Assembly (NCBI RefSeq): GCF_003813865.1
Contig: NZ_RMVG01000017.1
Coordinates: 51,336-115,335, forward strand
Origin: Candidatus Pantoea deserta
GTDB lineage: Bacteria > Pseudomonadota > Gammaproteobacteria > Enterobacterales > Enterobacteriaceae
Length of the DNA stretch: 64,000 bases
Direction of reading: 5' to 3'
Made by a program: the position numbers and the translations under genes. The notes under the pieces are model-generated. The model was given only the letters and a program-made list of their open reading frames with translations. It was not told the DNA's origin and made no database searches. Of this stretch, positions 55,626-64,000 are shown in pieces (the first letter of the stretch is position 1; each line of letters opens with the position of its first letter).

Positions 55626-57086
55626 ATGACCGAAGCGTTAAACCTGCCGCGTGACGCCACTGGCGTCAGCTGGCTTGAGGAGATTGTCGGACCGCGCAGC
55701 GCGCGACACCCCGGCCTGAGCGGCATTCATCCGCTGGCGGACGGTCTGGATGCCTTCGCCGCGCGCTACCTGCTGATGGAGAAAGCGGAGCGTACGCTGG
55801 ATGTCCAGTACTATATCTGGCAGAACGATATGTCAGGACGCCTGCTGTTCAGCGCGCTGCTGGAGGCGGCAGGGCGCGGCGTAAAGGTGCGGCTGCTGCT
55901 GGACGATAACAATACGCCGGGCCTGGACGATACGCTGGCCCGGCTGGATCGCCACCCCAATATCACCGTTAAGCTGTTTAATCCGTTTTCCTTCCGCACG
56001 CTTCGCGCGCTGGGATACCTTACCGATTTCGCCCGCCTAAACCGGCGTATGCACAATAAAAGCTTTACCGTCGATGGCGTGGCGACCATCGTCGGCGGCC
56101 GCAATGTCGGTGATGAATACTTTGCGACCGGCAGCGAGCCGCTGTTCGCCGATCTGGACGTGCTGGCGATTGGTCCTGTCGTCGAAGAAGTTTGCGCGGA
56201 CTTTGAACGCTACTGGCACAGCAAACCGGTGGCTCCCCTGAAAAGCGTGCTGGACGAGAACGAGCGTCAGGATGGCTCGGTGGCGCTGCCGCCGGAATGG
56301 CGCGACAGCGACGCGGTGCGGCGCTATATGGCGCGTCTGGAGAGTTCGCACTTCGTCAGCCAGCTGGAGCAGGGGACGCTGCGCATGACCTGGGCGCATA
56401 CGCGCCTGTTAAGCGACGATCCGCGTAAAGGGCTGGGACGCGCGAAGCGCAAAACCCTGCTGCCGCAGCGTATGCTGGACGTCATCGGCGCGCCGCAGCG
56501 GCAGTTTGATATTATTTCCGCCTATTTTGTGCCGACGCGCGCCGGTGTCGCGCAGCTGCTGGCGCTAAAACGGCGCGGGGTGAAAATCGCCATTCTGACC
56601 AACTCTCTGGCGGCCAACGACGTTTCGGTGGTGCATGCCGGTTATGCTAAATGGCGCAAGAAGCTGCTGCGGCGCGGCATTGAACTCTATGAGCTTAAGC
56701 CGCAGTCCGGCGTGCCTGACGCTCCTCACGATCGCGGCCTGACCGGCAACTCCGGCTCCAGCCTGCACGCCAAAACCTTTACCGTGGATGAAGAGACGCT
56801 GTTTATCGGCTCCTTTAATTTCGATCCGCGCTCAGCGGTGCTGAATACCGAAATGGGGCTGGTGATCGAGAGCGAAGCGCTGGCGCAGCAGACGCATCAG
56901 CGTTTCAGCGCCGCGATGCGCGATCGCGCCTGGACGCTGCGGCTGGATAAGTGGGGGCGCGTTAACTGGGTTGAGTATGCGGGCGAAGCCGGAGAGATCG
57001 TGCATAAACATGAGCCGCGCTGCACCTGGGTACAGCGCCTGCTGGTGCGGCTGGTGTGGCGACTGCCGATTGAATGGCTGCTGTAG
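55626..57086 (+). CDS. clsC: Cardiolipin synthase ClsC
   Basis: ClsC is a phospholipase-D-type cardiolipin synthase. The 486-residue product has both HKD motifs: His143/Lys145 (HNKSFTVDG) and His381/Lys383 (HAKTFTVDE). The segment LDVQYYIWQNDMSGRLLFSALLEAA is close to E. coli ClsC (473 residues). The first 15 residues are longer than E. coli. It is convergent with opgC. Confidence 0.93.
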   Translation: MTEALNLPRDATGVSWLEEIVGPRSARHPGLSGIHPLADGLDAFAARYLLMEKAERTLDVQYYIWQNDMSGRLLFSALLEAAGRGVKVRLLLDDNNTPGLDDTLARLDRHPNITVKLFNPFSFRTLRALGYLTDFARLNRRMHNKSFTVDGVATIVGGRNVGDEYFATGSEPLFADLDVLAIGPVVEEVCADFERYWHSKPVAPLKSVLDENERQDGSVALPPEWRDSDAVRRYMARLESSHFVSQLEQGTLRMTWAHTRLLSDDPRKGLGRAKRKTLLPQRMLDVIGAPQRQFDIISAYFVPTRAGVAQLLALKRRGVKIAILTNSLAANDVSVVHAGYAKWRKKLLRRGIELYELKPQSGVPDAPHDRGLTGNSGSSLHAKTFTVDEETLFIGSFNFDPRSAVLNTEMGLVIESEALAQQTHQRFSAAMRDRAWTLRLDKWGRVNWVEYAGEAGEIVHKHEPRCTWVQRLLVRLVWRLPIEWLL

Positions 57087-57219
57087 ATGCCGCAGGCGCA
57101 AAGACCCAGGAGCGAGCGGGCCAGGCGCCCGCCCGGCCCGCTGGTTGCGCGCCTTTGCCGGCGCGCGCAAGGCGTCGGACAGCGGATCCCCTTACGCGGC
57201 TCGCTATCGCCTCCGCCTG

Positions 57220-58368
57220 TCAGGCTTTGACATCGCCGGCCGGCTGTTTCCGCTGTGGTTTGCCGGAGAACAGAAAGCGCAGCAGCGGAATGCGCAGGTG
57301 GATCTCATACAGCAGGAACGACAGGCCAAACACCAGCGCCAGCCCGGTAATAAAGCCCAGGGTGTTGTTGCCAATCAGCGGCGTAATAAAAATGCCGTAC
57401 AGCAAAGTCAGCGGATGGTGCACCAGATAAATAAACAGCGACGCGTTTACCAGATACATGATGCGCGGCGAATGCGAGTTGAGCATGCGGTGGCCAAAGC
57501 TAAAGCAGACATTGAGCATACATAGCCCCATCAGCGTCGTAATTAGCGCATCAAGCTCATACAGCCAGCCGTCGCCGCTGCTGTAGCGCTGGTTCAGGCT
57601 ATAGGCGATAAACACCAGAATCGCGCCGAAGCACATCACCGGATTAAAGCGGACAAACAGCTGCTTCAGGGCCGGGTGCTTCCACGCCAGCGCGCCCAGC
57701 ATAAAGAAGGGTAAAAACAGCAGCGTCTGCATCACCATAATACTGAACAGGCCATCCATCAGCAGCGCGGGGAAGAAGGTGAAGACCGCGCGACGAAACA
57801 GATCCCACAGCAGCGCGTAGCCCATGACCGCCAGGGTGACGCTGCCCCAGCCCACGCGGCGGTAATCAATATGACGATGCTGGCGACGCAGCCAGTTAAA
57901 GGTCAACATGCCGAGCGTGGTCAGAATCACCAGCACCACCAGAAACCACAGGTGAGAAATCAGCTCCCACATCAGGTTATTAAACTTGCCGTAAAGGGTC
58001 AGGCTATCCCAGTCGGCCATCTTATCGGAGAGCGCGCGCAGCATAAAAAACTGCGGCAGCGTAATCAGCGGAATGGCGGTAAGCAGAGGAATGCCGACGC
58101 GCTCCAGACGGACTTTCAACCAGCGTCTGGACTCATAGCGCAGATAGAGCATGTAGGAAAAATAACCTGAGATAACAAAAAAGACCTGCATGCGGAAAGC
58201 GTGGATAAAATCATTCAGCACGGTTAGCCAGAGTGAGGCTTCCTGGCTGTTCACGGCCCATTTCTGGCTGGAATAGATGAGGGAAACGTGGAACGGCACC
58301 CCCAGCAACATCAAATATGCCCGAATTGAATCGAGAAAATATTCACGTTCAGGTTTCGCTTTGCTCAT
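57220..58368 (-). CDS. opgC: Glucan succinyltransferase OpgC
   Basis: OpgC adds succinyl residues to osmoregulated periplasmic glucans. The 382-residue protein has about ten membrane helices of the acyltransferase-3 type, starts with [27 protein letters not shown], and carries the conserved His in the first helix (PFHV). It is divergent from opgGH, as in E. coli. Confidence 0.94.
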   Translation of the reverse strand: MSKAKPEREYFLDSIRAYLMLLGVPFHVSLIYSSQKWAVNSQEASLWLTVLNDFIHAFRMQVFFVISGYFSYMLYLRYESRRWLKVRLERVGIPLLTAIPLITLPQFFMLRALSDKMADWDSLTLYGKFNNLMWELISHLWFLVVLVILTTLGMLTFNWLRRQHRHIDYRRVGWGSVTLAVMGYALLWDLFRRAVFTFFPALLMDGLFSIMVMQTLLFLPFFMLGALAWKHPALKQLFVRFNPVMCFGAILVFIAYSLNQRYSSGDGWLYELDALITTLMGLCMLNVCFSFGHRMLNSHSPRIMYLVNASLFIYLVHHPLTLLYGIFITPLIGNNTLGFITGLALVFGLSFLLYEIHLRIPLLRFLFSGKPQRKQPAGDVKA

Positions 58369-58640
58369 AAAGTCCCGTTTTGTTAGTCCGTTGCGGCCAG
58401 TTTCGCCCTGAAACCGGATGATACCTGAGTAAAATTCTACCCGCTGTAAACCGCGTACGCCATCAGTTGATTCTGGAACGTTTAATTGTCCTAAAAGCGG
58501 GGTTCACCCTGACGAAACCCTGGAACATTCTTTGGGATACGCTGTCGGAAAACCGAATAATCCTTTAAGATAAATGGGTTTGTACTTAGCACACGAAAGG
58601 GGGGGATGTGCTGATTAAAGTAGAAAATAAAGGCGGACTG

Positions 58641-60176
58641 ATGAAAATGCGCTGGGTTGGCGCAGCAGTTCTGCTGGCGTTGTACGCCAACAATAGCTGG
58701 GCGTTTAACCTTAATGATGTTGCGAAAGAAGCGAAAACGCTGGCAGGGAAAAGTTTTGAAGCGCCTAAGAGCAATTTACCCTCTCAGTTTCGTGAAATGA
58801 AATTTGCTGACTATCAGCAGATCCAGTTTAACCACGATAAAGCGTACTGGGGCAAACTGCGTACGCCGTTCAAACTTGAGTTTTACCATCAGGGCATGTA
58901 TTTCGACACGCCGGTAAAAATCAACGAGGTGGCGGCCAATGCGGTGCATGAAATCAAATACAGTCCTGACTATTTCAACTTCGGCAACGTCAAACACGAC
59001 GCCGATGCGGTGAAAAATTTAGGCTTTGCCGGTTTCAAGGTGCTGTATCCGCTGAACTCACGCGATAAAAAAGACGATGAGATCACCAGCTTCCTGGGCG
59101 CGAGCTATTTCCGCGTTATTGGGGCCGACCAGGTGTATGGGCTTTCCGCGCGTGGCCTGGCGATCGATACGGCGCTGCCGTCCGGCGAAGAGTTTCCTCG
59201 TTTTAAAGAGTTCTGGATCCAGCGTCCCAAGCCGCAGGATAAGCAGCTGGTGATTTATGCGCTGCTTGACTCGCCGCGCGCAACCGGCGCCTATCGCTTT
59301 ACCGTACACCCAGGCAAAGAGACCACGGTTGACGTCCAGTCCAAAGTCTACCTGCGTGACAAAGTGGGCAAACTCGGCGTTGCGCCGCTGACCAGTATGT
59401 TCCTGTTCGGCGCCAACCAGCCTTCTACCGTGACCAACTTCCGTCCAGAGCTGCACGACTCTGACGGACTGTCGATTCACAGCGGTAACGGCGAGTGGAT
59501 CTGGCGTCCGCTGAACAATCCGCGTCATCTGGCGGTGAGCACCTACACCATCGAAAGTCCGAAAGGTTTCGGCTTGTTGCAGCGCGGCCGCGATTTCAGC
59601 CACTACCAGGATCTCGACGACCGTTACGATATGCGTCCGAGCGGCTGGGTTGAACCGCAGGGCGACTGGGGCAAGGGCCGGATTGAACTGGTTGAAATCC
59701 CGACGGCGGACGAAACCAATGACAACATCGTCGCCTTCTGGACGCCGGAGAACCTGCCGGACCCAGGTAAAGAGATGAACTTCAACTACCGTCTGCACTT
59801 TACGCGCGACGAAAGCCAGCTGCATTCAGACGAGACCGCCTGGGTGAAAAATACGCTGCGCTCGGCGGGCGACGTCAGGCAGTCAAACCTGGTGCGTCAG
59901 CCAGACGGTTCTGTCGCGTTTACCATCGATTTTGTCGGTAAAGCGATGAGCGAGATGCCGGACAACAGTCAGGTCGCGCCTCAGGTCAGCGTGGGCGACA
60001 ACGGCGAAGTGGTTGAGCAGAGCGTGCGCTATAATCCAGTCACAAAAGGCTGGCGTCTGGTGCTGCGTCTGCGAGTCAAAGATAACAAACAGCCTACTGA
60101 AATGCGCGCCGCGCTGGTTAGCGGCGATAAGACATTGACGGAAACCTGGAGCTATCAGTTACCTGCCAATGAATAA
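58641..60176 (+). CDS. opgG: Glucans biosynthesis protein OpgG
   Basis: OpgG is a periplasmic protein needed for osmoregulated glucan backbone branching. The 511-residue length equals E. coli MdoG. A signal peptide ([21 protein letters not shown]) precedes a beta-rich N-domain and an Ig-like C-domain. I chose the ATG at 58641; an in-frame GTG at 58608 adds eleven residues without support. It overlaps opgH by eight bases. Confidence 0.95.
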   Translation: MKMRWVGAAVLLALYANNSWAFNLNDVAKEAKTLAGKSFEAPKSNLPSQFREMKFADYQQIQFNHDKAYWGKLRTPFKLEFYHQGMYFDTPVKINEVAANAVHEIKYSPDYFNFGNVKHDADAVKNLGFAGFKVLYPLNSRDKKDDEITSFLGASYFRVIGADQVYGLSARGLAIDTALPSGEEFPRFKEFWIQRPKPQDKQLVIYALLDSPRATGAYRFTVHPGKETTVDVQSKVYLRDKVGKLGVAPLTSMFLFGANQPSTVTNFRPELHDSDGLSIHSGNGEWIWRPLNNPRHLAVSTYTIESPKGFGLLQRGRDFSHYQDLDDRYDMRPSGWVEPQGDWGKGRIELVEIPTADETNDNIVAFWTPENLPDPGKEMNFNYRLHFTRDESQLHSDETAWVKNTLRSAGDVRQSNLVRQPDGSVAFTIDFVGKAMSEMPDNSQVAPQVSVGDNGEVVEQSVRYNPVTKGWRLVLRLRVKDNKQPTEMRAALVSGDKTLTETWSYQLPANE

Positions 60177-62724
60177 TCCGACATTTGTTCCTAAAAACTA
60201 TGTGGAGGCCCTGCCGCTTGATGCGGCAGGAAAAATCCGCTTAAGCGCCTCGCTGCAACACGCCGAGGCGTTTCACTTCATACATGACGCGCTTGGCCAA
60301 GATGTGGCCGCCAGCGATCGTCCCGATGACGCGCCGCTTAAGTCTGTTTCGGCGCGTATTAACATGGCATGGCCGGATGCGGTGGCTGAGGGTCAACAGT
60401 TCGGCAAAGACGATCTCGACCGCACCACCTTAAAGGCGATGCCGAAGGTCAAACGCTCGCTGATGTTCCCGGAAGCCTGGCGGACCAACCCGCTGGTGCG
60501 GGCGTGGAACTCGCTGCGCGGCGAAAAGCTGACGCATCGCTATGCCAATGCGGAAGAGCAGCGTGCGGAAGAGAAGTGGCGTCATGTCGGCTCTATGCGC
60601 CGCTATGTGCTGCTGATCCTCACGGTGTTCCAGACCGTAGTGGCAACCTGGTATATGAAAACCATCCTGCCTTATCAGGGCTGGACGCTGCTCGATCCAA
60701 TGGAGATGATCAACCAGAACTGGCAACAGTCGGTGATGCAGATCCTGCCCTATGTCTTGCAGACCGGTATTCTGTTCCTGTTCGCCATTCTGTTCTGCTG
60801 GGTGTCGGCGGGGTTCTGGACCGCGCTGATGGGCTTTTTGCAGCTGCTGATCGGACGCGACAAGTACAGTATTTCGTACTCGACGACGGGCGATGAGCCG
60901 CTGAACCCGGAACACCGCACGGCGCTTATCATGCCGATCTGTAACGAGGACGTGGAACGCGTCTTCGCCGGCCTGCGCGCCACCTGGGAATCCGTGGTGC
61001 GTACCGGCAACGCAGAGCATTTTGACGTCTACGTGCTGAGCGACAGCTACGACGCTGATATTGCGGTCGCAGAGCAAAAGGCATGGATGGAGCTGGTGCG
61101 CGATGTGGGCGGCGCGGGCAAGATTTTCTATCGCCGTCGTCGTCGCCGCGTGAAGCGTAAGAGCGGCAACATTGATGACTTCTGCCGTCGCTGGGGCAGC
61201 AACTACAGCTATATGGTGGTGCTGGACGCGGACAGCGTAATGAGCGGCGAGTGTCTGACCGGCCTGGTGCGCATGATGGAAGCGAACCCCAATGCCGGCA
61301 TCATCCAGTCGTCGCCAAAAGCGTCAGGCATGGATACGCTCTATGCGCGCTGTCAGCAGTTCGCTACGCGCGTTTACGGTCCGCTGTTCACGGCGGGTCT
61401 GCACTTCTGGCAGCTTGGCGAGTCGCACTACTGGGGCCACAACGCCATTATCCGCGTGAAGCCCTTTATTGAGCACTGCGCGCTGGCGCCGCTGCCGGGC
61501 GAAGGCTCTTTCGCCGGTTCGATTCTGTCGCACGACTTCGTTGAAGCCGCGCTGATGCGTCGCGCAGGGTGGGGCGTGTGGATCGCCTATGATTTGCCTG
61601 GCTCCTATGAGGAGCTGCCGCCTAACCTGCTGGATGAGCTGAAGCGTGACCGCCGCTGGTGTCACGGCAACCTGATGAACTTCCGCCTGTTCCTGGTGAA
61701 AGGGATGCACCCGGTGCACCGCGCGGTGTTCCTGACCGGCGTCATGTCCTATCTCTCGGCGCCGCTGTGGTTTATGTTCCTGGCGCTCTCGACGGCCTTG
61801 CAGGTGGTGCATACGCTGATGGAGCCGACCTACTTCCTGCAACCGCGGCAGCTATTCCCGGTCTGGCCGCAGTGGCGTCCCGAACTGGCGATTGCGCTCT
61901 TCTCGACCACGCTGGTGCTGCTGTTCCTGCCGAAACTGCTCAGCGTGGTGCTGATCTGGTTCAAGGGCGCAAAACCCTACGGCGGCGCATTCCGGCTGTT
62001 TATTTCGCTGCTGCTGGAGATGCTGTTCTCTGTGCTGCTGGCGCCGGTACGTATGCTGTTCCACACCGTATTCGTGGTCAGCGCGTTTCTCGGCTGGGAA
62101 GTGGTCTGGAACTCGCCGCAGCGTGACGATGACGCCACGCCGTGGAGCGAAGCCTTCCGTCGTCACGGCTCGCAGATGCTGCTGGGCATTGTGTGGGCGG
62201 TCGGCATGGGCGTGCTGGATCTGAACTTCCTGTGGTGGCTGGCGCCGATTGTGTTCTCGCTTATCCTGTCGCCTTTTGTTTCGGTCATGTCGAGTCGGGC
62301 AACGGTGGGGCTAAAGAGTAAGCGCGCTAACCTGTTCCTGATTCCGGAGGAGTATGAGCCGCCGAAAGAGCTGGTGGATACCGACCACTATCTGCAAATC
62401 AACCGCGAGCGGGCGCTGAAGCACGGCTTTATGCATGCGCTGTTCCATCCGGCGTTCAATGCGCTGGCGACCGCGCTGGCGACATCTCGCCATAAGCAGA
62501 GCCAGCTGCTTGATTACGCACGCGATCGCCGTGTCGATCAGGCCTTGAGCGACGTGCCTGAGAAGCTGAACCGCGATCAGCGCTTGCAGCTGATCAGTGA
62601 CCCGGTGGTGCTGGCGCGCGTTCATTCCCGACTGTGGGAAAACGGCGATAAGTATCATCAGTGGGTGGAAAGCTATCAGAAGCTTGCGCTTAATCCGCTG
62701 GCGTTACCGCCACAGGCTGGTTAA
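60169..62724 (+). CDS. opgH: Glucans biosynthesis glucosyltransferase OpgH
   Basis: OpgH polymerises the beta-1,2 glucan backbone from UDP-glucose and exports it, and in E. coli also tunes cell size through FtsZ. The 851-residue protein has about eight membrane helices. The GT2 core is conserved: [20 protein letters not shown] and RRWCHGN. The N-terminal 130 residues, which carry the FtsZ-binding part in E. coli, diverge most. It ends in a strong terminator. Confidence 0.95.
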   Translation: MNNPTFVPKNYVEALPLDAAGKIRLSASLQHAEAFHFIHDALGQDVAASDRPDDAPLKSVSARINMAWPDAVAEGQQFGKDDLDRTTLKAMPKVKRSLMFPEAWRTNPLVRAWNSLRGEKLTHRYANAEEQRAEEKWRHVGSMRRYVLLILTVFQTVVATWYMKTILPYQGWTLLDPMEMINQNWQQSVMQILPYVLQTGILFLFAILFCWVSAGFWTALMGFLQLLIGRDKYSISYSTTGDEPLNPEHRTALIMPICNEDVERVFAGLRATWESVVRTGNAEHFDVYVLSDSYDADIAVAEQKAWMELVRDVGGAGKIFYRRRRRRVKRKSGNIDDFCRRWGSNYSYMVVLDADSVMSGECLTGLVRMMEANPNAGIIQSSPKASGMDTLYARCQQFATRVYGPLFTAGLHFWQLGESHYWGHNAIIRVKPFIEHCALAPLPGEGSFAGSILSHDFVEAALMRRAGWGVWIAYDLPGSYEELPPNLLDELKRDRRWCHGNLMNFRLFLVKGMHPVHRAVFLTGVMSYLSAPLWFMFLALSTALQVVHTLMEPTYFLQPRQLFPVWPQWRPELAIALFSTTLVLLFLPKLLSVVLIWFKGAKPYGGAFRLFISLLLEMLFSVLLAPVRMLFHTVFVVSAFLGWEVVWNSPQRDDDATPWSEAFRRHGSQMLLGIVWAVGMGVLDLNFLWWLAPIVFSLILSPFVSVMSSRATVGLKSKRANLFLIPEEYEPPKELVDTDHYLQINRERALKHGFMHALFHPAFNALATALATSRHKQSQLLDYARDRRVDQALSDVPEKLNRDQRLQLISDPVVLARVHSRLWENGDKYHQWVESYQKLALNPLALPPQAG

Positions 62725-62739
62725 ATTAAGATGTAAAGC

Positions 62740-62769
62740 AAAAAGCGGCAGCGATGCCGCTTTTTTTTA
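62740..62769 (+). terminator. Intrinsic terminator of opgGH
   Basis: AGCGGCA and TGCCGCT arms with a GCGA loop are followed by eight Ts. Confidence 0.9.
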
Positions 62770-62858
62770 TCGGCACAGATTGCGCGCTATTATTATTTTT
62801 GCTGGCGCCCTGTTGCGTCACTGACCTGACCGGTCGCGGTTTAATATGAGTACTCTGA

Positions 62859-63098
62859 GTGAAAAGCTTGCTGAAAATAATGATGGCTGCGCTGATTGCG
62901 CTAACGCTGAGCGGATGCGGCAGTATTATCAGTCGCGCCGTGCCCGGACAGGGGCACGGCAATCAATACTATCCAGGCGTGCAGTGGGATGTACGAGACG
63001 GGCCGTGGCGCGTCATCACCATCCTCGATCTGCCGCTGTCGCTGGTTGTTGACACTATGCTGATACCCATTGATGCCCATCATGGGCCTTATGAGTAA
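62859..63098 (+). CDS. yceK: Lipoprotein YceK
   Basis: A 79-residue lipoprotein matching E. coli YceK, with lipobox LSGC and the near-identical GQGHGNQYYPGVQWDVRDG and PIDAHHGPYE. The start is uncertain: GTG at 62859 gives a good signal sequence, but ATG codons at 62880 and 62883 would also work. It is convergent with msyB, with adjacent stops. Function is unknown; a DUF1375 assignment is likely. Confidence 0.9.
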   Translation: MKSLLKIMMAALIALTLSGCGSIISRAVPGQGHGNQYYPGVQWDVRDGPWRVITILDLPLSLVVDTMLIPIDAHHGPYE

Positions 63099-63497
63099 TC
63101 AGAGCAGACGGTCAGACTCGCTGTTGTCATCTTCCCACTCTTGCGCCGCCGCTTCGCCCTCTTCGCTGTCAAGCGGTGGCTCAAGCTGAAATTCGCCTTC
63201 ATCCCATTCGTGCAGGGTATTTTCGGCTAACCACTCCTGGCGCAGTTCGATCTCGTCGAAATCGCCGTCAAAAATAGCCTGTGCGGCCTCGCCGCTGCGG
63301 ATCGGCAGACATTCGCCCGATTCGCCTTCTTCTTCAAAAAATTCCGCCTGCCACATTATATCGCCGTCCTGCATAACGTATTTCTGCAAACCGAACTGGC
63401 TAATGCTGGCATCCTCTTCTTCGATGTCGGGATGATCGGCGAGAAACTCTTCACGGGCAGCATCGATGGCTTCTTCTAAGGTACTGAACATGCTCAT
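63099..63497 (-). CDS. msyB: Acidic protein MsyB
   Basis: MsyB is a small highly acidic protein found as a multicopy suppressor of secretion mutants. The 132-residue product has MYATLEEAIDAAREEF-like N-terminus and ENTLHEWDEGEFQLEPPLDSEEGEA, with abundant Asp and Glu and few basic residues. I chose the ATG at 63497, behind AGGAG at seven bases. Confidence 0.93.
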   Translation of the reverse strand: MSMFSTLEEAIDAAREEFLADHPDIEEEDASISQFGLQKYVMQDGDIMWQAEFFEEEGESGECLPIRSGEAAQAIFDGDFDEIELRQEWLAENTLHEWDEGEFQLEPPLDSEEGEAAAQEWEDDNSESDRLL

Positions 63498-63609
63498 CAC
63501 TCTTCTCCTTGCCTGATTAATGGGATGTCAGAGAAGGATAGACGAAATTTTTCAGAAGAAAGGATGAAAAAGAAGCGGCGGGAAAGAAAGTCTGCCCGCC
63601 GCTTCAGAT

Positions 63610-63876
63610 TCACAGCGATTTTTGCGGGAAGTGCAGTACAGGGCGTACCGTCTCGCGCATCACCGGCGCAGAATAGCGGATGCAGCATTTGATACAAGGT
63701 TTAACCTTTTTGAAATTTATTCGCGCAATGGATAATGCCTGATTCAAATTATATAGCGTGCCGATAAATACCATGTCTTCTTTATCGGGCATACGCTTGC
63801 ACTCTTTACGATGCAAATAATGATAATTATCCTGATCGGTGCTAATTGTTACGTAGTAATAGATACCTTTATTCAT
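63610..63876 (-). CDS. Small Cys/His protein (88 residues), possible zinc-binding
   Basis: AGGAAC precedes the ATG. The sequence has a patterned HLHRKEC...PDKEDMVFIGTLYNLNQALSIARINFKKVKPCIKCC, i.e. His-x3-Cys, a spacer of about 36 residues, and CxxCC. This is similar to the layout of small Ada-type or nuclease-associated zinc sites that read H..C...A..A....PC..C. No family is recognised, and the base composition is more AT-rich than the surrounding genes. It is on the same strand as msyB and reads toward it. Confidence 0.6.
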   Translation of the reverse strand: MNKGIYYYVTISTDQDNYHYLHRKECKRMPDKEDMVFIGTLYNLNQALSIARINFKKVKPCIKCCIRYSAPVMRETVRPVLHFPQKSL

Positions 63877-64000
63877 TTTAAGTTCCTGCTAGAGATTTGC
63901 TGTGTGTAATCTTTTTATATTTTTAGAAGCGCAGTTAATTATTTAACTGTCACATTCGAAACTACCGATATGTTTCTAATTGATCAAAGTCCATAAAGGT

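Overview
The window is a gene-dense, GC-rich stretch of an enterobacterial chromosome. Its backbone order matches the Escherichia coli ompA-opgH neighbourhood: uup-pqiABC-rmf-fabA-lonH-matP-ompA-sulA-sxy-yccS-yccF-helD-mgsA-yccT-yccU-hspQ-rlmI-acyP-tusE-yccA, a serine tRNA locus, agp, yccJ-wrbA, the rut operon, sdiA-yecF-uvrY-uvrC-pgsA with Gly, Cys and Leu tRNAs, and clsC-opgC-opgGH-yceK-msyB. Protein divergence, plus a LuxI-type synthase beside sdiA, points to Erwiniaceae (Pantoea, Mixta or Erwinia). That placement is inference; no marker here fixes the genus.

Layout. 1-4.4 kb: end of uup and the pqiABC inter-membrane lipid transport operon. 4.4-9 kb: rmf, fabA with a FabR-like operator, a Lon-like protease, matP and ompA. 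9.3-20.3 kb: SOS inhibitor sulA under a LexA box, competence regulator sxy, membrane and helicase genes, methylglyoxal synthase, HspQ, an rRNA methyltransferase, acylphosphatase, the sulfur-relay protein TusE and YccA. 20.5-25 kb: tandem tRNA-Ser(UGA) genes, a glucose-1-phosphatase with an unusual Ala/Lys repeat tail, an aldehyde dehydrogenase and yccJ-wrbA. 25-31.9 kb: a pyrimidine-degradation operon, rutABCDFG without rutE, behind a sigma-54-type promoter and a RutR operator, with rutR divergent. 31.9-36 kb: a YdjM-like protein, cycA, an extensin-like protein and a DUF4396 membrane protein.

36-42.4 kb holds quorum sensing (sdiA-like luxR, then luxI behind a 20-bp dyad), yecF, uvrY-uvrC, pgsA and three tRNAs. 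42.4-46.7 kb is accessory: a tiny lipoprotein, a small membrane protein, a SulP transporter, an AriR/YmgB-type regulator, a possible small RNA or attenuator, and an AraC-DUF2000 pair. 46.8-51.4 kb is a MarR-controlled tripartite efflux operon. 51.6-55.5 kb has a Fur-boxed TonB siderophore receptor, two tiny membrane proteins and a GH1-like protein with a Gln where the acid/base Glu is expected. 55.6-63.9 kb is clsC, the osmoregulated periplasmic glucan genes, yceK, msyB and an unrecognised Cys/His small protein.

I saw no insertion sequence, prophage, CRISPR array or rRNA. The less ordinary items are the SdiA/LuxI pair with its dyad, the repeat tail on Agp, the rutE-less rut operon with its regulatory sites, the transcript candidate upstream of the ariR-like gene, the paired micro-membrane proteins and the substituted GH1-like active site. 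Most of the rest is conserved housekeeping DNA.
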